Shown: one piece after another, positions 63,301 to 64,000 of the stretch
Layout of the letters: every line of letters starts with the position of its first letter
How positions within the stretch are numbered: the first letter of the stretch is position 1
Source of the DNA: Sphingobacterium yanglingense
Lineage (GTDB): Bacteria; Bacteroidota; Bacteroidia; Sphingobacteriales; Sphingobacteriaceae
Reading direction: 5' to 3'
NCBI RefSeq assembly: GCF_004363245.1
Contig: NZ_SNYV01000015.1
Coordinates: forward strand, 372,001 to 436,000
Length of the DNA stretch: 64,000 nucleotides
Notes under the pieces: generated by a model
Seen by the model: only the letters and a program-made list of their open reading frames with translations
Database searches by the model: none
What the model was told of the DNA's origin: nothing
Translations under genes and position numbers: made by a program

Positions 63301-63741
63301 TTATTTCAGATTTTGAAACACCTTTTCCAAAATTTCTTGCGCTATCTTTAAATTTATTTCGTCTACGCCATCCAAAGCTTGTCTGATCGTGAGTGATGCC
63401 TGCTGCATTCCGGCTTCCTTAAGCTTCCTCCCATCCTTGGTTAGGTATATCAGATTAGAACGTCGGTCTTGTTTATCATTCACACGTATCACCAATCCCA
63501 AGCGTTCCAGATTATTGATCAATCTAGTAATACTAGGTTTGTCACGAAAAGTAAAATTGGCCAATTCCTGCTGCGTAAGTCCCTCTTCCATCCAAAGATA
63601 GTAAAGAATACTCCATTGCTCTGCAGTGATATTTAATTTTACTTCCTTCAAATTACGTTGCAGCCGCCGTGAAATAGCAGTTGATGCTTTACCCGATAAG
63701 AAGGAAAAAAACTCCTCCGAAATTACTGTAGATTCATTCAT
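63301..63741 (-). CDS. MarR-family transcriptional regulator
   Basis: The 146-residue protein has a winged helix-turn-helix: EEGLTQQELANFTFRDKPSITRLINNLERLGLVIRVNDKQDRRSNLIYLTKDGRKLKEAG, with the wing at DKQDRRS. The N- and C-terminal helices are for dimerisation. It controls genes on its own or neighbouring promoters in response to a small ligand. It is divergent from the truncated gene at 63853, with 111 bp between. The two nearest start codons are the ATGs at 63741 and 63737. Confidence 0.93.
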   Translation of the reverse strand: MNESTVISEEFFSFLSGKASTAISRRLQRNLKEVKLNITAEQWSILYYLWMEEGLTQQELANFTFRDKPSITRLINNLERLGLVIRVNDKQDRRSNLIYLTKDGRKLKEAGMQQASLTIRQALDGVDEINLKIAQEILEKVFQNLK

Positions 63742-63852
63742 TAGTTAGTTATAATTTTAGGTTGTTTATGCAATTAAGCAATTCCTTATACAATATCCAA
63801 ATTTTATTTCAACATTATAACTTTAACGTCAAAATTGACTATATTTATTCGT

Positions 63853-64000
63853 ATGGAAAATCTATTGGTCGTATTGATATTTGTAGGCTCGATTGTTTAC
63901 AAGATTTATTCAAATTATAAAGAAGAAATGGAGAAATCTGCCAAACGTGGACCTCAACGCCCTCCTATCACCAAAAGTCAAGCCCCCGGCATCCCGGGCA
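63853..64000 (+). CDS. Membrane-anchored protein, cut by the right edge
   Basis: An ATG frame of 49 codons runs off the window. It begins MENLLVVLIFVGSIVYKIYSNY, a single N-terminal membrane helix, followed by Lys/Glu-rich KEEMEKSAKRG and a Pro-rich segment (QRPPITKSQAPGIPG). This resembles the anchor and linker of a cytoplasmic or periplasmic domain that lies beyond the window. It is divergent from the MarR gene. Confidence 0.7.
   Translation, partial: MENLLVVLIFVGSIVYKIYSNYKEEMEKSAKRGPQRPPITKSQAPGIPG

Noticed and set aside
1..64000. CRISPR arrays, insertion sequences, prophage, tRNA and rRNA genes
   Set aside because: No regularly spaced repeats, transposase, integrase or RNA gene consensus was seen on either strand.

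Overview
The window looks like a chromosomal segment from a Bacteroidota bacterium, most likely of the Sphingobacterium/Pedobacter group. This rests on gene content: a DUF4254 gene beside a family-9 glycosyltransferase, a TIGR04325-type methyltransferase, stand-alone MnmD, LpxR, a SlyD-like isomerase, CcmE/CcmF, and NuoH-N with a long NuoL. It also rests on many TAnnTTTG-type -7 promoter elements and the rarity of strong Shine-Dalgarno sites. Species assignment is inference. I found no rRNA, tRNA, insertion sequence, phage or CRISPR array.

Layout. 1-2.9 kb: three outer-envelope lipoproteins (the first cut by the window edge, the third with an OmpA domain), closed by a terminator. 2.98-12.6 kb: ten AT-rich minus-strand genes, closely packed and probably one operon, encoding a zinc-ribbon protein, a small membrane protein and mostly exported proteins. 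Four of these share one TPR-like N-terminal module joined to different C-terminal halves. The first gene encodes a coiled-coil protein with four DFW motifs. A divergent AraC-type regulator and a perfect 22-bp inverted repeat sit at the head. This is the best candidate here for an undescribed system. 13.8-17.4 kb: decayed coding repeats, a 60-bp hairpin, an FN3-like protein, a possible 37-residue peptide, an acidic orphan protein and two convergent PAS-like/LuxR regulators.

17.8-23.8 kb: gltB-gltD (glutamate synthase, ammonia assimilation) with a terminator. 24.0-26.0 kb: a FUSC-type membrane protein. 26.1-34.0 kb: nuoHIJKLMN, the membrane arm of complex I plus the NuoI ferredoxin subunit, without nuoA-G alongside. 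34.1-49.5 kb: a cell-surface glycan region with about eleven glycosyltransferases, two related proteins resembling CgeB, a dTDP-sugar 3,4-ketoisomerase and aminotransferase, and a methyltransferase, in several blocks on both strands. No Wzx, Wzy or ABC exporter lies inside the window, so this may build a lipooligosaccharide core or be part of a larger locus.

50.0-64 kb: mostly housekeeping genes: a lipoprotein with SixA, a DUF255 thioredoxin-domain protein with a SlyD-like isomerase, MnmD (tRNA wobble-uridine modification), LpxR (lipid A deacylase), a dicarboxylate/amino-acid symporter with altered core motifs, CcmE (Cys variant), CcmF/CcsA and a DUF2520 protein, an FMN-binding glutamate-synthase-like protein, a MarR regulator and a membrane-anchored protein cut by the right edge.
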